A DNA stretch of 64,000 nt from Stenotrophomonas indicatrix. Lineage in GTDB: Bacteria; Pseudomonadota; Gammaproteobacteria; Xanthomonadales; Xanthomonadaceae. Shown here in pieces: positions 7,968 to 16,087 of this stretch. The stretch lies in the NCBI RefSeq assembly GCF_002750975.1, contig NZ_PEJS01000001.1, positions 2,852,001 to 2,916,000 of the forward strand, read 5' to 3'. The notes under the pieces are model-generated. The model did no database searches. It saw nothing but the letters and a program-made list of their open reading frames with translations, and was not told where the DNA came from. The stretch's first letter is position 1. Every line of letters starts with the position of its first letter. Both the position numbers and the translations under genes were made by a program.

Positions 7968-9911
7968 ATGCCGTATTCCCCCCGCGTCCTGGCCGCCGCC
8001 ATCGCCGCGTTGTTCCTGTTCAGCGCCGTTCCGCCGGCCGAAGCAGCGAAGAAGAAGGGCAGCCGCCCCGCCGCCGCGCAGACCCGCCAGGCGGCCAAGC
8101 CGAAGGCCCGCGCCGGCACACGTGCCACCACGCCCGCCCGCGGCAGTTCGGCGCGCCGCGCCGCGCCGCGCCCGGTCGCCCCTGCCCGTGCGGTGCCCAA
8201 GCAGGTGCAGCTGGAGCGGCTGTACGACGAATACTGGGATGCCTCCATGCGGTTGAACCCGCTGCAGGCCACCTTCCAGGGCGAGCCGCGCTACAACGAC
8301 CAGCTGCCCAACATCCTTTCTGCCGCCTGGCGCCAGCAATCGCACGACTTCACTACCGAATGGCTGGGCAAGGTCGAGAAGATCGGCAGCGACGGCCTGC
8401 AGGGGCAGGACCTGCTCAGCTACGAGATCTTCGTGCGTGATGCCCGCGCTTCGCTGGCCGCCGAGCGTTATCCGAGCTGGATGATGCCGATCAGCCAGTA
8501 CTACAACGTCGGCAGCATCATGGCCATCCTCGGCGCCGGTGCTGGCGCACAGCCGTTCAACACGGCCAAGGACTACGACACCTGGTCGCGACGCTCGCTG
8601 GGCATCCCCGACCTGTTCGAGCAGGCCATCGACAACATGCGCCAGGGCATGAAGGCCGGCGTGGTGCAGCCGCGCGACCTGATGGAAAAGGTACTGCCGC
8701 AGCTGGACGCGGTGATCAAGCCGACCGCCGAAGAGAGCATCTTCTGGTCGCCGATCCGGACCATGCCCGAGTCCATCTCCGCCGAAGACAAGGCGCGCAT
8801 CAGCGCCGAGTACAAGCGCATGATCGAACTGCGCATCATGCCGGCCTACCGCGCCCTGCGTGGCTTCATCGCCACCGAATACCTGCCTGCCACGCGCAGC
8901 AGCAGCGGCCTTGGCGCACTTCCCGACGGCCAGGCCTGGTACGCCAACCTGATCGTACAGACCACCGCCAGCCAGCAGACCGCCGCGCAGCTGCATGCGC
9001 TGGGCGAGCAGCGTGTGCAGGAGCTGCAGGCGCAGATCACCACGGTGATGCGCGACGGCAAGCTGCGCAGTTCGCAGGCCAAGCTGCTGCGCAGCATGCG
9101 CAACGACCGCCAGTTCCAGTACAGCGATGCCAACGCGCTGCTCAACCGTTACCGGCAGGTGCAGCAGCAGGTCGATGCACGCCTGCCGCAGGTACTGGAC
9201 ACCCTGCCGAAGGCGCCGCTGCAGATCCGTGCAGTGGAACCGGAGCGTGCCATGACCGCCGCCGCAGCCTCCTACCAGCCGTCGCCGCCGGGACAACCCG
9301 GCGTGCTGTTCGTCAACACCCGCGACCTGCCCAGCCGCAAGCGCTGGAACGTGCCGGTGCAGTACCTGCACGAAGCCATTCCCGGCCACCATGTGCAGCT
9401 GGGCCTGCAGCAGGAATTGACCAAGCTGCCGCGCTTCCGCCGCCTCGGCGGTGACCTTGCCTTCGTCGAAGGCTGGGGCCTGTATGCGGAAACCCTGGGC
9501 GACGAGCTCGGCGCGTACACCGATCCGTACGACCGCATCGGCTATCTGTATTCGCGCCTGCTGCGCGCCGCGCGCGTGGTCGCCGATACCGGCGTGCATG
9601 CGCAGGGCTGGAGCAAGCAGCAGGCCGTGACCTATCTGCAGAAAACCGTGGACATGAGTGCTGACGATGCCAACGCGGAAGTGGAACGGATCATGGCCCA
9701 GCCTGGCCAGGCGCTGTCCAACGTCGCCGGCCTGACCACGATCATCGCCCTGCGCGACAAGGCCAAGGCACGCCAAGGCGCTGCGTTCGACCTGCGCCGC
9801 TTCCATGCCGAAGTGCTGAAGGACGGTTCGATGCCGCTGGATGTACTGGACCACAAGATCGAACGCTGGCTGGCGCAGCCGGCCGCTGCAACGCCTGCGC
9901 CCGCGCCCTGA
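7968..9911 (+). CDS. DUF885 family secreted putative metallopeptidase
   Basis: A 647-residue protein. The start at 7968 gives a strong signal peptide (MPYSPRVLAAAIAALFLFSAVPPAEA); an upstream ATG at 7929 would spoil it. A basic, Ala/Pro-rich linker of about 55 residues follows (KKKGSRPAAAQTRQAAKPKAR), then the DUF885 domain. That domain contains HEAIPGHH at about residues 468-475 and FVEGWGLYAE about 30 residues later, a His/Glu set fitting a zinc peptidase centre. The family is described as bacterial gluzincin-like peptidases with largely unknown substrates. The position of the signal suggests a periplasmic or envelope role. Confidence 0.88.
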   Translation: MPYSPRVLAAAIAALFLFSAVPPAEAAKKKGSRPAAAQTRQAAKPKARAGTRATTPARGSSARRAAPRPVAPARAVPKQVQLERLYDEYWDASMRLNPLQATFQGEPRYNDQLPNILSAAWRQQSHDFTTEWLGKVEKIGSDGLQGQDLLSYEIFVRDARASLAAERYPSWMMPISQYYNVGSIMAILGAGAGAQPFNTAKDYDTWSRRSLGIPDLFEQAIDNMRQGMKAGVVQPRDLMEKVLPQLDAVIKPTAEESIFWSPIRTMPESISAEDKARISAEYKRMIELRIMPAYRALRGFIATEYLPATRSSSGLGALPDGQAWYANLIVQTTASQQTAAQLHALGEQRVQELQAQITTVMRDGKLRSSQAKLLRSMRNDRQFQYSDANALLNRYRQVQQQVDARLPQVLDTLPKAPLQIRAVEPERAMTAAAASYQPSPPGQPGVLFVNTRDLPSRKRWNVPVQYLHEAIPGHHVQLGLQQELTKLPRFRRLGGDLAFVEGWGLYAETLGDELGAYTDPYDRIGYLYSRLLRAARVVADTGVHAQGWSKQQAVTYLQKTVDMSADDANAEVERIMAQPGQALSNVAGLTTIIALRDKAKARQGAAFDLRRFHAEVLKDGSMPLDVLDHKIERWLAQPAAATPAPAP

Positions 9912-9927
9912 CCGCCACGGAGCTGCC

Positions 9928-10998
9928 ATGCGCCCTGCCGCCCTGCTGTGTGCCACGGTTCTCGCTCTGCTGCCGTCGATAGCGTTGGCAGCGGCACCGC
10001 TGGCACCTCCGGATGCAGGCATCGATGGACTGATGCAGGCCTACGACGGCCAGGTGTCGGGCGCAGCGGTGCTGGTGCTGCACGACGGGCAGCCGGTGTT
10101 CCGTCGCGGCTACGGCCTGGCCGTGGTTGAAGATGGCAGCGCAGTCACGCCGGCCAGCAACTTCCGCCTGGCCTCGGTCAGCAAGCAGTTCACCGCTGCG
10201 GCGGTGCTGTTGCTGGTCGAGGACGGCCGCCTGGCGCTGGACCAGCCCGCGCGGCGCTGGCTGCCGGAACTGCCGCCCGCTGCTGCCGGCATCACCCTGC
10301 GCCAGTTGCTGTCGCACACCAGCGGCCTGCTGGACTACGAAGACCTGATGGACCCTGCCGACACCCGGCAGGTGCACGACACCGATGTGCTGGCGCTGTT
10401 GGCCCGCGAAGATCGACTCGCCTTCGCACCCGGCAGCCAGTACCGCTACAGCAACAGCGGCTACGCACTGCTGGCGCTGATCGTCGGCCGCGCCGCCGGC
10501 AGCGACTTTGCCAGCTTCCTGCAGCAGCGCATTTTCCAGCCGCTGGGCATGGCGCACACAGTGGCCCACCAGGACGAGGTCGACCAGGTCGCGCAGCGTG
10601 CCTATGGCTACAGCGAAGTTGACGGACGTTGGCAACGTACCGACCAGAGCACCACCAGCGCCGTGCTCGGCGATGGTGGCATCTACTCCTCGCTGGACGA
10701 CCTCGCCCGCTGGGACGCGGCCCTGTACGACGACCGCCTGCTGTCGGCCGCATCACGCAAGGCCATGTTCAGCCCGGCCACCGCCACCACCGAAGCGGAC
10801 GTACCGCACTACGGCTTCGGCTGGCGGCTGAACGGCCGCATGCACTGGCACAGCGGCGAGAGCATCGGCTTCCGCAACGTGATCCTGCGCTACCCGGACA
10901 AGCACCTGACAGTCATCGTGCTGAGCAACCGCAACGCCCCCGAACCCTATCCGCTGGCGCTGAAGATCGCCCGGCGCTGGCTGGACACCCTGCAATGA
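9928..10998 (+). CDS. Serine hydrolase of the beta-lactamase/penicillin-binding fold
   Basis: A 356-residue periplasmic protein with a signal peptide (MRPAALLCATVLALLPSIALA). It carries all three class C/AmpH-type motifs: SVSK with Ser83 as nucleophile, YSN at Tyr174, and HSGE at His308 in place of KTG. This set fits DD-peptidases, esterases and class C-like enzymes (Pfam Beta-lactamase); it does not by itself show antibiotic hydrolysis. It is neither L1 nor L2 of S. maltophilia. It starts 16 bp after the DUF885 gene and its stop overlaps the gloA2 start by ATGA. Confidence 0.9.
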   Translation: MRPAALLCATVLALLPSIALAAAPLAPPDAGIDGLMQAYDGQVSGAAVLVLHDGQPVFRRGYGLAVVEDGSAVTPASNFRLASVSKQFTAAAVLLLVEDGRLALDQPARRWLPELPPAAAGITLRQLLSHTSGLLDYEDLMDPADTRQVHDTDVLALLAREDRLAFAPGSQYRYSNSGYALLALIVGRAAGSDFASFLQQRIFQPLGMAHTVAHQDEVDQVAQRAYGYSEVDGRWQRTDQSTTSAVLGDGGIYSSLDDLARWDAALYDDRLLSAASRKAMFSPATATTEADVPHYGFGWRLNGRMHWHSGESIGFRNVILRYPDKHLTVIVLSNRNAPEPYPLALKIARRWLDTLQ

Positions 10999-11399
10999 CC
11001 ACCACGACCACCGGCCTGCTGGGCATCCACCATGCCGCACTGATCTGCAGCGACTACGCCCGCTCGAAAGACTTCTACGTGCGCGTGCTGGGCCTGCGCA
11101 TACTGGCCGAGAACCACCGCGCGGCACGCGACTCGTGGAAACTGGACCTGGCCCTGCCCGATGGCGGCCAGCTGGAACTGTTCTCCTTCCCCTCGCCCCC
11201 CGCACGGCCCAGCCGCCCCGAAGCCCAGGGCCTGCGCCATCTCGCGTTCCGGGTAGCCGCGCTGGAACCCTTCATCGAACGCCTGGCCCGCCACGGCGTG
11301 GAATGCGAACCGATCCGCGTGGACGAATACACCGGCCGCCGCTTCACCTTCTTCGCCGACCCCGACGACCTGCCACTGGAGCTGTACGAGACCGGCTGA
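10995..11399 (+). CDS. gloA2: VOC family protein, YaeR/GloA2-like
   Basis: A 134-residue single vicinal-oxygen-chelate domain. It follows E. coli YaeR (GloA2) almost motif by motif: GIHHAALICSDYARSKDFY, then ARDSWKLDLALPDGGQLELFSF, GLRHLAFRV, and DEYTGRRFTFFADPDDLPLELYE. Metal ligands His, Glu, His and Glu are present at the expected strand ends. The glyoxalase-I-like activity is by family; physiological substrate not proven. The ATG overlaps the previous stop by four bases, so it is the last gene of a DUF885-hydrolase-gloA2 operon. No T-rich terminator follows; the long hairpin at 11516-11617 lies downstream. Confidence 0.9.
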   Translation: MTTTTTGLLGIHHAALICSDYARSKDFYVRVLGLRILAENHRAARDSWKLDLALPDGGQLELFSFPSPPARPSRPEAQGLRHLAFRVAALEPFIERLARHGVECEPIRVDEYTGRRFTFFADPDDLPLELYETG

Positions 11400-11446
11400 G
11401 CGATTTTCAATCGACAAGCATTCATCAACGCATGACATGGATCTGC

Positions 11447-11466
11447 GTGTCGACCAAGGTCGACAC
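11447..11466. repeat. 20-bp palindrome GTGTCGACCAAGGTCGACAC, unit upstream of long hairpin
   Basis: Near-perfect palindrome GTGTCGACCAAGGTCGACAC. Identical copies are at 59481-59500 and, inverted, at 30066-30085. In each case it is followed by a spacer of about 50 nt ending in TGTCGAA and then by the long hairpin. A decayed GTAG-type palindrome (ATTCATCAACGCATGACATG) precedes it here at 11419-11446. Confidence 0.85.
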
Positions 11467-11515
11467 CCACCAAGAGCAGGCAACGCCATTCCAACCGATC
11501 GCGGAACCTGTCGAA

Positions 11516-11617
11516 GGCGGGGTGGGTCCGGTTGCGGGGGTGTCCGCGGCATGGATGCCGCGGCCAAGCCCCCATGGACGGGTTTACGGCGTCCCCCGCA
11601 ACCGGACCCACCCCGCC
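11516..11617. repeat. Long-stem hairpin repeat, copy A1
   Basis: Arms 11516-11540 and 11593-11617 are perfectly complementary over 25 bp. The 52-nt loop (11541-11592) has its own hairpin CCGCGGCATGGATGCCGCGG and ends in TTTACGGCG. The loop is nearly identical to the loops at 59573-59624 and 30223-30274. The right flank has CCCACGGAATGC followed by a degenerate GTTGCT run to about 11662. The 373-bp gene-free interval 11400-11772 consists mainly of this unit and its flanks, plus a second inverted motif around 11660-11690 and the presumed promoter of the next gene. Confidence 0.9.
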
Positions 11618-11772
11618 ATCCCACGGAATGCACGCTGTTGCTGTGCTGTTGCTGTTGCCGTAGCGGGTGCCGGGTGCAACCCGGCCCAAGCCCCCCTTCC
11701 CCATACCCCGCCGAATGGGTATACAGTCGACCCGTACCGGCATCGTGCCGGAATGAACCCTGGGAGGGGACC

Positions 11773-12222
11773 ATGCGCAAGACCTTCAAGACCCTGCTGC
11801 TGGCGCTGCCGCTGTGCCTGGCCGCGCTCTCCGCGCAGGCCGCCGACAGTGCCGCCGGCCGCTGGAAGACCATCGACGACAAGACCGGCAAGGTGAAGTC
11901 GATCGTCGAGATCAGCCAGGCCGCCAACGGCACGCTGTCCGGCAAGGTGGTCGAGATCCTGCACTCGGACAAGGGCCCGAACCCGGTCTGCGATGGCTGC
12001 GAGGGCGCCAACAAGAACAAGCCGGTGAAGGGCATGACCATCCTCTGGAACCTGAGCCAGGACAAGGGCACCACCAGCAAGTGGTCCGGTGGCACCATCC
12101 TCGACCCGGCCAACGGCAAGACCTACCGCTCGAAGATCGAGCTGCAGCCGGGCGGCGGCAAGCTGGACGTGTCCGGCTGCATCGCCTTCATCTGCCGCGC
12201 GCAGACCTGGGTCCGCGAGTAA
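11773..12222 (+). CDS. DUF2147 domain secreted protein
   Basis: A 149-residue exported protein. The start at 11773 has GGGAGGGGA just upstream and opens a standard signal peptide (MRKTFKTLLLALPLCLAALSAQA). The mature part has the DUF2147 pattern: GRWKTIDDKTGKVKSIVEI, GKVVEILHSD, PVKGMTILWNL, GGTILDPANGKTYRSKIEL and a closing Cys-bearing GCIAFICRAQTWVR. Four cysteines (CDGC and CIAFIC) may pair. DUF2147 proteins are small beta-barrel-like envelope proteins of unclear function. A GTATACAG element near 11719-11726 is a plausible -10 region. Confidence 0.9.
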   Translation: MRKTFKTLLLALPLCLAALSAQAADSAAGRWKTIDDKTGKVKSIVEISQAANGTLSGKVVEILHSDKGPNPVCDGCEGANKNKPVKGMTILWNLSQDKGTTSKWSGGTILDPANGKTYRSKIELQPGGGKLDVSGCIAFICRAQTWVRE

Positions 12223-12246
12223 GCGTCACGGCCCCGGCAATGCCCT

Positions 12247-12272
12247 GGTGACCCGGCTCCGGCCGGGTCACC
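12247..12272. other. GC hairpin after the DUF2147 gene
   Basis: GGTGACCCGGC pairs with GCCGGGTCACC around a short CTCCG-type loop. It lies 25 bp after the stop and upstream of metG. There is no T tract, so intrinsic termination is possible but unproven. Confidence 0.5.
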
Positions 12273-12324
12273 GCGTTGCGGGCATGCGATAATCCCCGGT
12301 TCCCCCTGGCTGCACCCCGTGACC

Positions 12325-14415
12325 ATGACCCGTACCGCGCTCGTCACCACCGCCCTGCCCTACGCCAACGGCCCGCTGCACCTGGGCCACCTGGTCGGCT
12401 ACATCCAGGCTGACATCTGGGTGCGGGCGCGTCGAATGAGTGGCGGCAAGGCCTGGTTCGTGTGCGCCGACGACACCCACGGCACGCCGATCATGCTGGC
12501 TGCGGAAAAGGCCGGGGTCACCCCGGAAACCTTCATCGCCAACATCCAGGCCAGCCACGAGCGCGATTTCGCCGCCTTTGGCGTCGCCTTCGACCATTAC
12601 GACTCGACCAACTCCGCCGCCAACAAGGCGCTGACCGAAGCGTTCTACCTGAAGCTGGAAGCGGCCGGCCACATCAGCCGCCGTTCGGTGGCGCAGTTCT
12701 ACGACCCGGCCAAGGGCATGTTCCTGCCCGACCGCTACGTCAAGGGCATCTGCCCGAACTGCGGCAGCGCCGACCAGTACGGCGACAACTGCGAGGTCTG
12801 CGGCGCCACCTATGCGCCGACCGACCTGAAGGAGCCGCGCTCGGTGATCTCCGGGGCCACCCCGGAAATGCGCGATTCGGAGCACTTCTTCTTCGAGGTC
12901 GGCCATTTCGACGGCTTCCTGCGCGACTGGCTGGCCGGCGATGTCGCCCTGCCGGGCGTGAAGGCCAAGCTGGGTGAATGGCTCAACGCCGAAGGCGGCC
13001 TGCGTGCGTGGGACATCTCGCGCGATGCGCCGTACTTCGGTTTCGAGATTCCCGGCCAGCCGGGCAAGTATTTCTACGTCTGGCTGGACGCGCCGATCGG
13101 CTACCTGTCCAGCTTCCAGACCCTGTGCAGCAGGATCGGCGAGGATTTCGAAGCGCATCTGCGCGCCGGCACCAGCACCGAGCTGCATCATTTCCTCGGC
13201 AAGGACATCGTCAATTTCCATGGCCTGTTCTGGCCGGCAGTGCTGCACGGCACCGGCCACCGCGCGCCGACCCGCCTGCACGTCAACGGCTACCTGACCG
13301 TCGATGGCGCGAAGATGAGCAAGTCGCGCGGCACCTTCGTGATGGCGCGTACGTTCCTCGATGCCGGCCTGGAGCCGGAGGCACTGCGTTACTACTTCGC
13401 CGCCAAGTCCGGTGGTGGCGTCGACGACCTCGACCTGAACCTGGGCGACTTCATCGCGCGCGTCAACGCCGATCTGGTCGGCAAGTTCGTCAACCTCGCC
13501 AGCCGCTGCGCCGGTTTCATCAGCAAGCGCTTCGATGGCCAGTTGGCCGCGCAGCTGCCCGACGCGGCGCAGTACCAGCGCTTCGTCGATGGCCTGGCGC
13601 CGATCCGTGAGGCGTACGAGCGCAACGACCCGGCCGCGGCGATCCGCCTGACCATGACCCTGGCCGACGAAGCCAACCGCTACATCGACGACGTCAAGCC
13701 GTGGGTGATCGCCAAGCAGGAAGGCGCCGATGCGCAGCTGCAGGCGGTCTGCAGCCAGGGCCTGAACCTGTTCCGCGTACTGGTCACCGCCCTGAAGCCG
13801 GTGCTGCCGGCCACCGCGGCGCAGGCCGAGGCCTTCCTGGCCGCGCCGGTGAATGACTGGACCGAGCTGGCGCAGCCGCTGCTGGGCCACCGCATCACCG
13901 ACTACACCCCGCTGTTCACCCGTATCGACCCGAAGAAGATTGACGCCATGATCGACGCCTCCAAGGACACCCTGACCCCCGCTGCCCCCGCTGCCCCCGC
14001 TGCCCCCGCTGCCAAGGTTGAAGCAAGCAAGCCCGCCGCACCGGTAGTGGCCAAGGACGAAGCAAAGAGCGCCGACGCGCCGGCCTACATCGGCATCGAC
14101 GACTTCGCCAAGCTCGACCTGCGCATCGGCAAGGTGCTGGTGTGCGAGTTCGTGGAAGGCTCGGACAAGCTGCTGCGTTTCGAACTGGATGCCGGCGACC
14201 TCGGCAAGCGCCAGATCTTCTCCGGCATCCGCGCCAGCTACGGCGAGCCGGAAGCGCTGGTCGGCCGCAGCGTGGTGTTCATCGCCAACCTGGCACCGCG
14301 CAAGATGCGCTTCGGCCTGAGCGAAGGCATGATCCTGTCGGCCGGTTTCGATGGCGGCGCGCTGGCGCTGCTGGACGCCGACAGCGGCGCGCAGCCGGGC
14401 ATGCCGGTTCGTTGA
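12325..14415 (+). CDS. metG: Methionyl-tRNA synthetase
   Basis: Charges initiator and elongator tRNA-Met in the cytoplasm. About 696 residues from the ATG at 12325; a GTG two codons earlier (12319) is an alternative. The class I HIGH motif is HLGH near residue 19 and KMSKS is at residues 330-334. The zinc knuckle CPNC...CEVC is complete. After the anticodon-binding helices there is a low-complexity linker, encoded by near-identical 9-bp repeats at about 13979-14013 (APAAPAAPA). A C-terminal EMAP-II-like tRNA-binding domain follows (YIGIDDFAKLDLRIGKVL to the end), as in dimeric E. coli-type MetRS. Complete and apparently functional. Confidence 0.98.
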   Translation: MTRTALVTTALPYANGPLHLGHLVGYIQADIWVRARRMSGGKAWFVCADDTHGTPIMLAAEKAGVTPETFIANIQASHERDFAAFGVAFDHYDSTNSAANKALTEAFYLKLEAAGHISRRSVAQFYDPAKGMFLPDRYVKGICPNCGSADQYGDNCEVCGATYAPTDLKEPRSVISGATPEMRDSEHFFFEVGHFDGFLRDWLAGDVALPGVKAKLGEWLNAEGGLRAWDISRDAPYFGFEIPGQPGKYFYVWLDAPIGYLSSFQTLCSRIGEDFEAHLRAGTSTELHHFLGKDIVNFHGLFWPAVLHGTGHRAPTRLHVNGYLTVDGAKMSKSRGTFVMARTFLDAGLEPEALRYYFAAKSGGGVDDLDLNLGDFIARVNADLVGKFVNLASRCAGFISKRFDGQLAAQLPDAAQYQRFVDGLAPIREAYERNDPAAAIRLTMTLADEANRYIDDVKPWVIAKQEGADAQLQAVCSQGLNLFRVLVTALKPVLPATAAQAEAFLAAPVNDWTELAQPLLGHRITDYTPLFTRIDPKKIDAMIDASKDTLTPAAPAAPAAPAAKVEASKPAAPVVAKDEAKSADAPAYIGIDDFAKLDLRIGKVLVCEFVEGSDKLLRFELDAGDLGKRQIFSGIRASYGEPEALVGRSVVFIANLAPRKMRFGLSEGMILSAGFDGGALALLDADSGAQPGMPVR

Positions 14416-14423
14416 TGCAGTAC

Positions 14424-14445
14424 GGGCGCGGCCCTGGCCGCGCCC
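14424..14445. other. 10-bp stem hairpin between metG and the HAD gene
   Basis: GGGCGCGGCC and GGCCGCGCCC form a perfect stem with a CT loop, eight bases after the metG stop. No T run follows. It could be an mRNA 3' stabiliser or an attenuator before the HAD gene. Confidence 0.5.
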
Positions 14446-14476
14446 GGTCATGAGCACCGCGAAGGGAGGTACCGTG

Positions 14477-15082
14477 ATGGGAGATGCTGCGTTGGAACTG
14501 GCGCTGTTCGACTTCGACCACACTGTCACCACCTGCGACACCTATGGCCGCTTCCTGCGCCGGGTCGCCACCGCCGAACAGCTGGCACAGGCCTGGTGGA
14601 AAGTCGGCCCGTGGCTGCTGGCCTACAAGCTGAAACTGATCTCCGCCGAGCGCATCCGCGCACGGGTGACCCGGTTGACCTTCAGCGAGCGCCACGCCGA
14701 TGACATCGAGACGCTGGCTGCGGGCTTCTCCCGCGAGTTCCTGCCCGATGTCGTGCGACCGGAAATGCTGGAGCAGATCCGTTGGCACAAGGAGCAGCAG
14801 CACACCGTGGTGGTGGTGTCCGGTTCACTGGACCTGTACCTGCGGCCGTGGTGCGAACAACTGGGCCTGCAGCTGATCTGCAATCGACTGGAAAGCGAAA
14901 GCGGACGCCTGACCGGCCGCTACGCCGGTGGCGATTGTGGTCCGCGCAAGGTCGAGCACATCCGCCGCCAGTTCGACCTGTCACGCTACACACGCATCCA
15001 TGCCTACGGTGACAGCGCGGAGGATCGCCCGATGCTGGCCCTGGCGCACGAGCGCTGGTACCGCGGCAAACCCCTGAAGTAA
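14477..15082 (+). CDS. HAD-IB family phosphatase
   Basis: A 201-residue cytosolic hydrolase. The ATG at 14477 sits seven bases after GGAGG; a GTG at 14474 is close enough to compete. Motif I is DFDHTVTTCDTY, with both catalytic aspartates (DxD). Motif II is VVVSGSLDLYL and the motif III/IV region is GDCGPRKVEHI...YGDSAEDRPML. This matches the HAD-IB group that includes phosphoserine phosphatase and CicA-like enzymes. The substrate is not predictable from sequence. It is placed between metG and rnfB, with a short intergenic hairpin on its left. Confidence 0.88.
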   Translation: MGDAALELALFDFDHTVTTCDTYGRFLRRVATAEQLAQAWWKVGPWLLAYKLKLISAERIRARVTRLTFSERHADDIETLAAGFSREFLPDVVRPEMLEQIRWHKEQQHTVVVVSGSLDLYLRPWCEQLGLQLICNRLESESGRLTGRYAGGDCGPRKVEHIRRQFDLSRYTRIHAYGDSAEDRPMLALAHERWYRGKPLK

Positions 15083-15106
15083 CCCAACGCGCAGCCTTCG
15101 CCACGC

Positions 15107-15520
15107 ATGAGCCTGATTCCGCCCCTGACCGAACGCCTGGACCGCTTGCTGCCGCAGACCCAATGCGGGCAATGCGGTTACGACGGCTGTCGCCCGTATG
15201 CGCAGGCGATGGCACGTGGCGAGGCAGGCGTGGATCGTTGTCCGCCCGGCGGCGATGCCGGTGCGCGGGCGTTGGCGCAGGTGCTGGGTGTGCCGGCGTT
15301 GCCGTTCGATCGCAGCCGGGGCGAGCACAAGCCGCCGCAGGTGGCGTTGATCGTGGAGGCTGACTGCATCGGTTGCACCAAGTGCATACAGGCGTGCCCG
15401 GTGGATGCGATCGTCGGCGGGGCGAAGTACATGCACACGGTGATTGCCGATCTGTGCACGGGGTGCGAGTTGTGTATTCCACCGTGCCCGGTGGATTGCA
15501 TCGAGCTGGTGTTGGTGTAG
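15107..15520 (+). CDS. rnfB: Soluble RnfB/RsxB-like iron-sulfur electron carrier
   Basis: A 137-residue ferredoxin-like protein. The N-terminal 4Fe-4S module of RnfB type ([16 protein letters not shown]...CPPGG) is followed by two ferredoxin motifs, [16 protein letters not shown] and [16 protein letters not shown]. It lacks the N-terminal membrane helix of canonical RnfB, and no rnfA, C, D, G or E gene is nearby. It is therefore probably a cytoplasmic electron shuttle and not a subunit of a full Rnf pump. It begins 24 bp after the HAD gene and is followed directly by a T9 tract. Xanthomonads commonly carry this isolated form, from general knowledge. Confidence 0.9.
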   Translation: MSLIPPLTERLDRLLPQTQCGQCGYDGCRPYAQAMARGEAGVDRCPPGGDAGARALAQVLGVPALPFDRSRGEHKPPQVALIVEADCIGCTKCIQACPVDAIVGGAKYMHTVIADLCTGCELCIPPCPVDCIELVLV

Positions 15521-15521
15521 G

Positions 15522-15548
15522 TTTTTTTTTGCGACGCCGCGGCGTCGC
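15522..15548. other. T9 tract followed by an 18-bp palindrome
   Basis: Nine Ts start two bases after the rnfB stop and precede the perfect palindrome GCGACGCCGCGGCGTCGC. The order is the reverse of an intrinsic terminator on the plus strand, and the minus strand would have As after the hairpin, so no termination role is claimed. A CAACAG-type run lies just downstream at 15561-15580. Confidence 0.6.
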
Positions 15549-15612
15549 GTTGTGCTGAGAGCAACAGCAACAGCAACAGCTGGGAGCGTCGGCTGCCTGG
15601 GTTTGATGATCT

Positions 15613-15797
15613 GGGCGGGTGGGCGGGGGCAAGCGGGACACGCCGTGAACCCATCCATGGGGGCTCGATGGCGCCTTGCTCGTGTGCGCTATCCTGCGCA
15701 CACGGCAAGACCTGGGTTGGGCGTCCTGCCCAACCCGCCAGGCGCATGCGCCTGGCCCATGGCGCCAACGGTCCCGATTGCCCCCGCCCACCAGCCC
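15613..15797. repeat. Long-stem hairpin repeat, copy A6, with an enlarged loop
   Basis: Arms 15613-15638 and 15772-15797 pair over 26 positions with two mismatches. The loop shares ACGCCGTGAACCCATCC and CTCGATGGCGCC, then ATGGCGCCAACGGT, with copy A5 at 59265-59360. Between the latter two motifs it carries about 80 extra bases that form three further hairpins (CGTGTGCGC/GCGCACACG, GGGTTGGGC/GCCCAACCC, CCAGGCGCATGCGCCTGG). A CAACAG run flanks it on the left. This repeat accounts for the middle of the 814-bp gene-free interval 15521-16334; 15798-16080 has only a decayed GTCGACC-like motif near 15862 and no gene I can support. Confidence 0.8.
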
Positions 15798-16087
15798 CCG
15801 ACAGATATCCGTGGCGGACGGTCGAGCAACTGCAATGGTATGGCTGGGTGTTGGTGGGTGCGGACCTTGGTCTGCACTATCTGCCCGATGTCATGAACCG
15901 TCGTCGCAATCGACCTTGCCTGCGCACGCTGGCGACTATCGAATCACGATGCATGTCGCAGATTGCTCGGTCTATCGCGACCGTGGCGCCACCTGCGTTC
16001 GAGGCGGCTTAACAGCATGCAAAAATGCGGGAAGCGTCCTGACGTTGCGGACATTACAACTTGTCTGATTGGCATTCCGCTACGACG

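Noticed and set aside
6951..10022. Very long open frame on the minus strand opposite the DUF885 gene
   Set aside because: The plus strand has a coherent signal peptide, HExxPGHH site and full domain; the antisense frame is low-complexity Arg/Gln/His/Gly and is explained by GC-rich codon bias.
9928..10998. Clinical beta-lactamase (L2- or AmpC-type)
   Set aside because: Motifs fit the wide serine hydrolase family, with HSGE in place of KTG; it is not the class A L2 enzyme and resistance cannot be claimed.
11437..11772. Reading frame through hairpin A1 in front of the DUF2147 gene
   Set aside because: The signal peptide and Shine-Dalgarno place the start at 11773; the extension encodes only repeat DNA.
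12268..14541. Long antisense frame over metG
   Set aside because: Shadow of the metG codon pattern; no plausible ribosome site or domain.
15522..15548. Intrinsic terminator after rnfB
   Set aside because: The T tract precedes the hairpin on the plus strand and would be an A tract after the hairpin on the minus strand, so the order is wrong for either direction.
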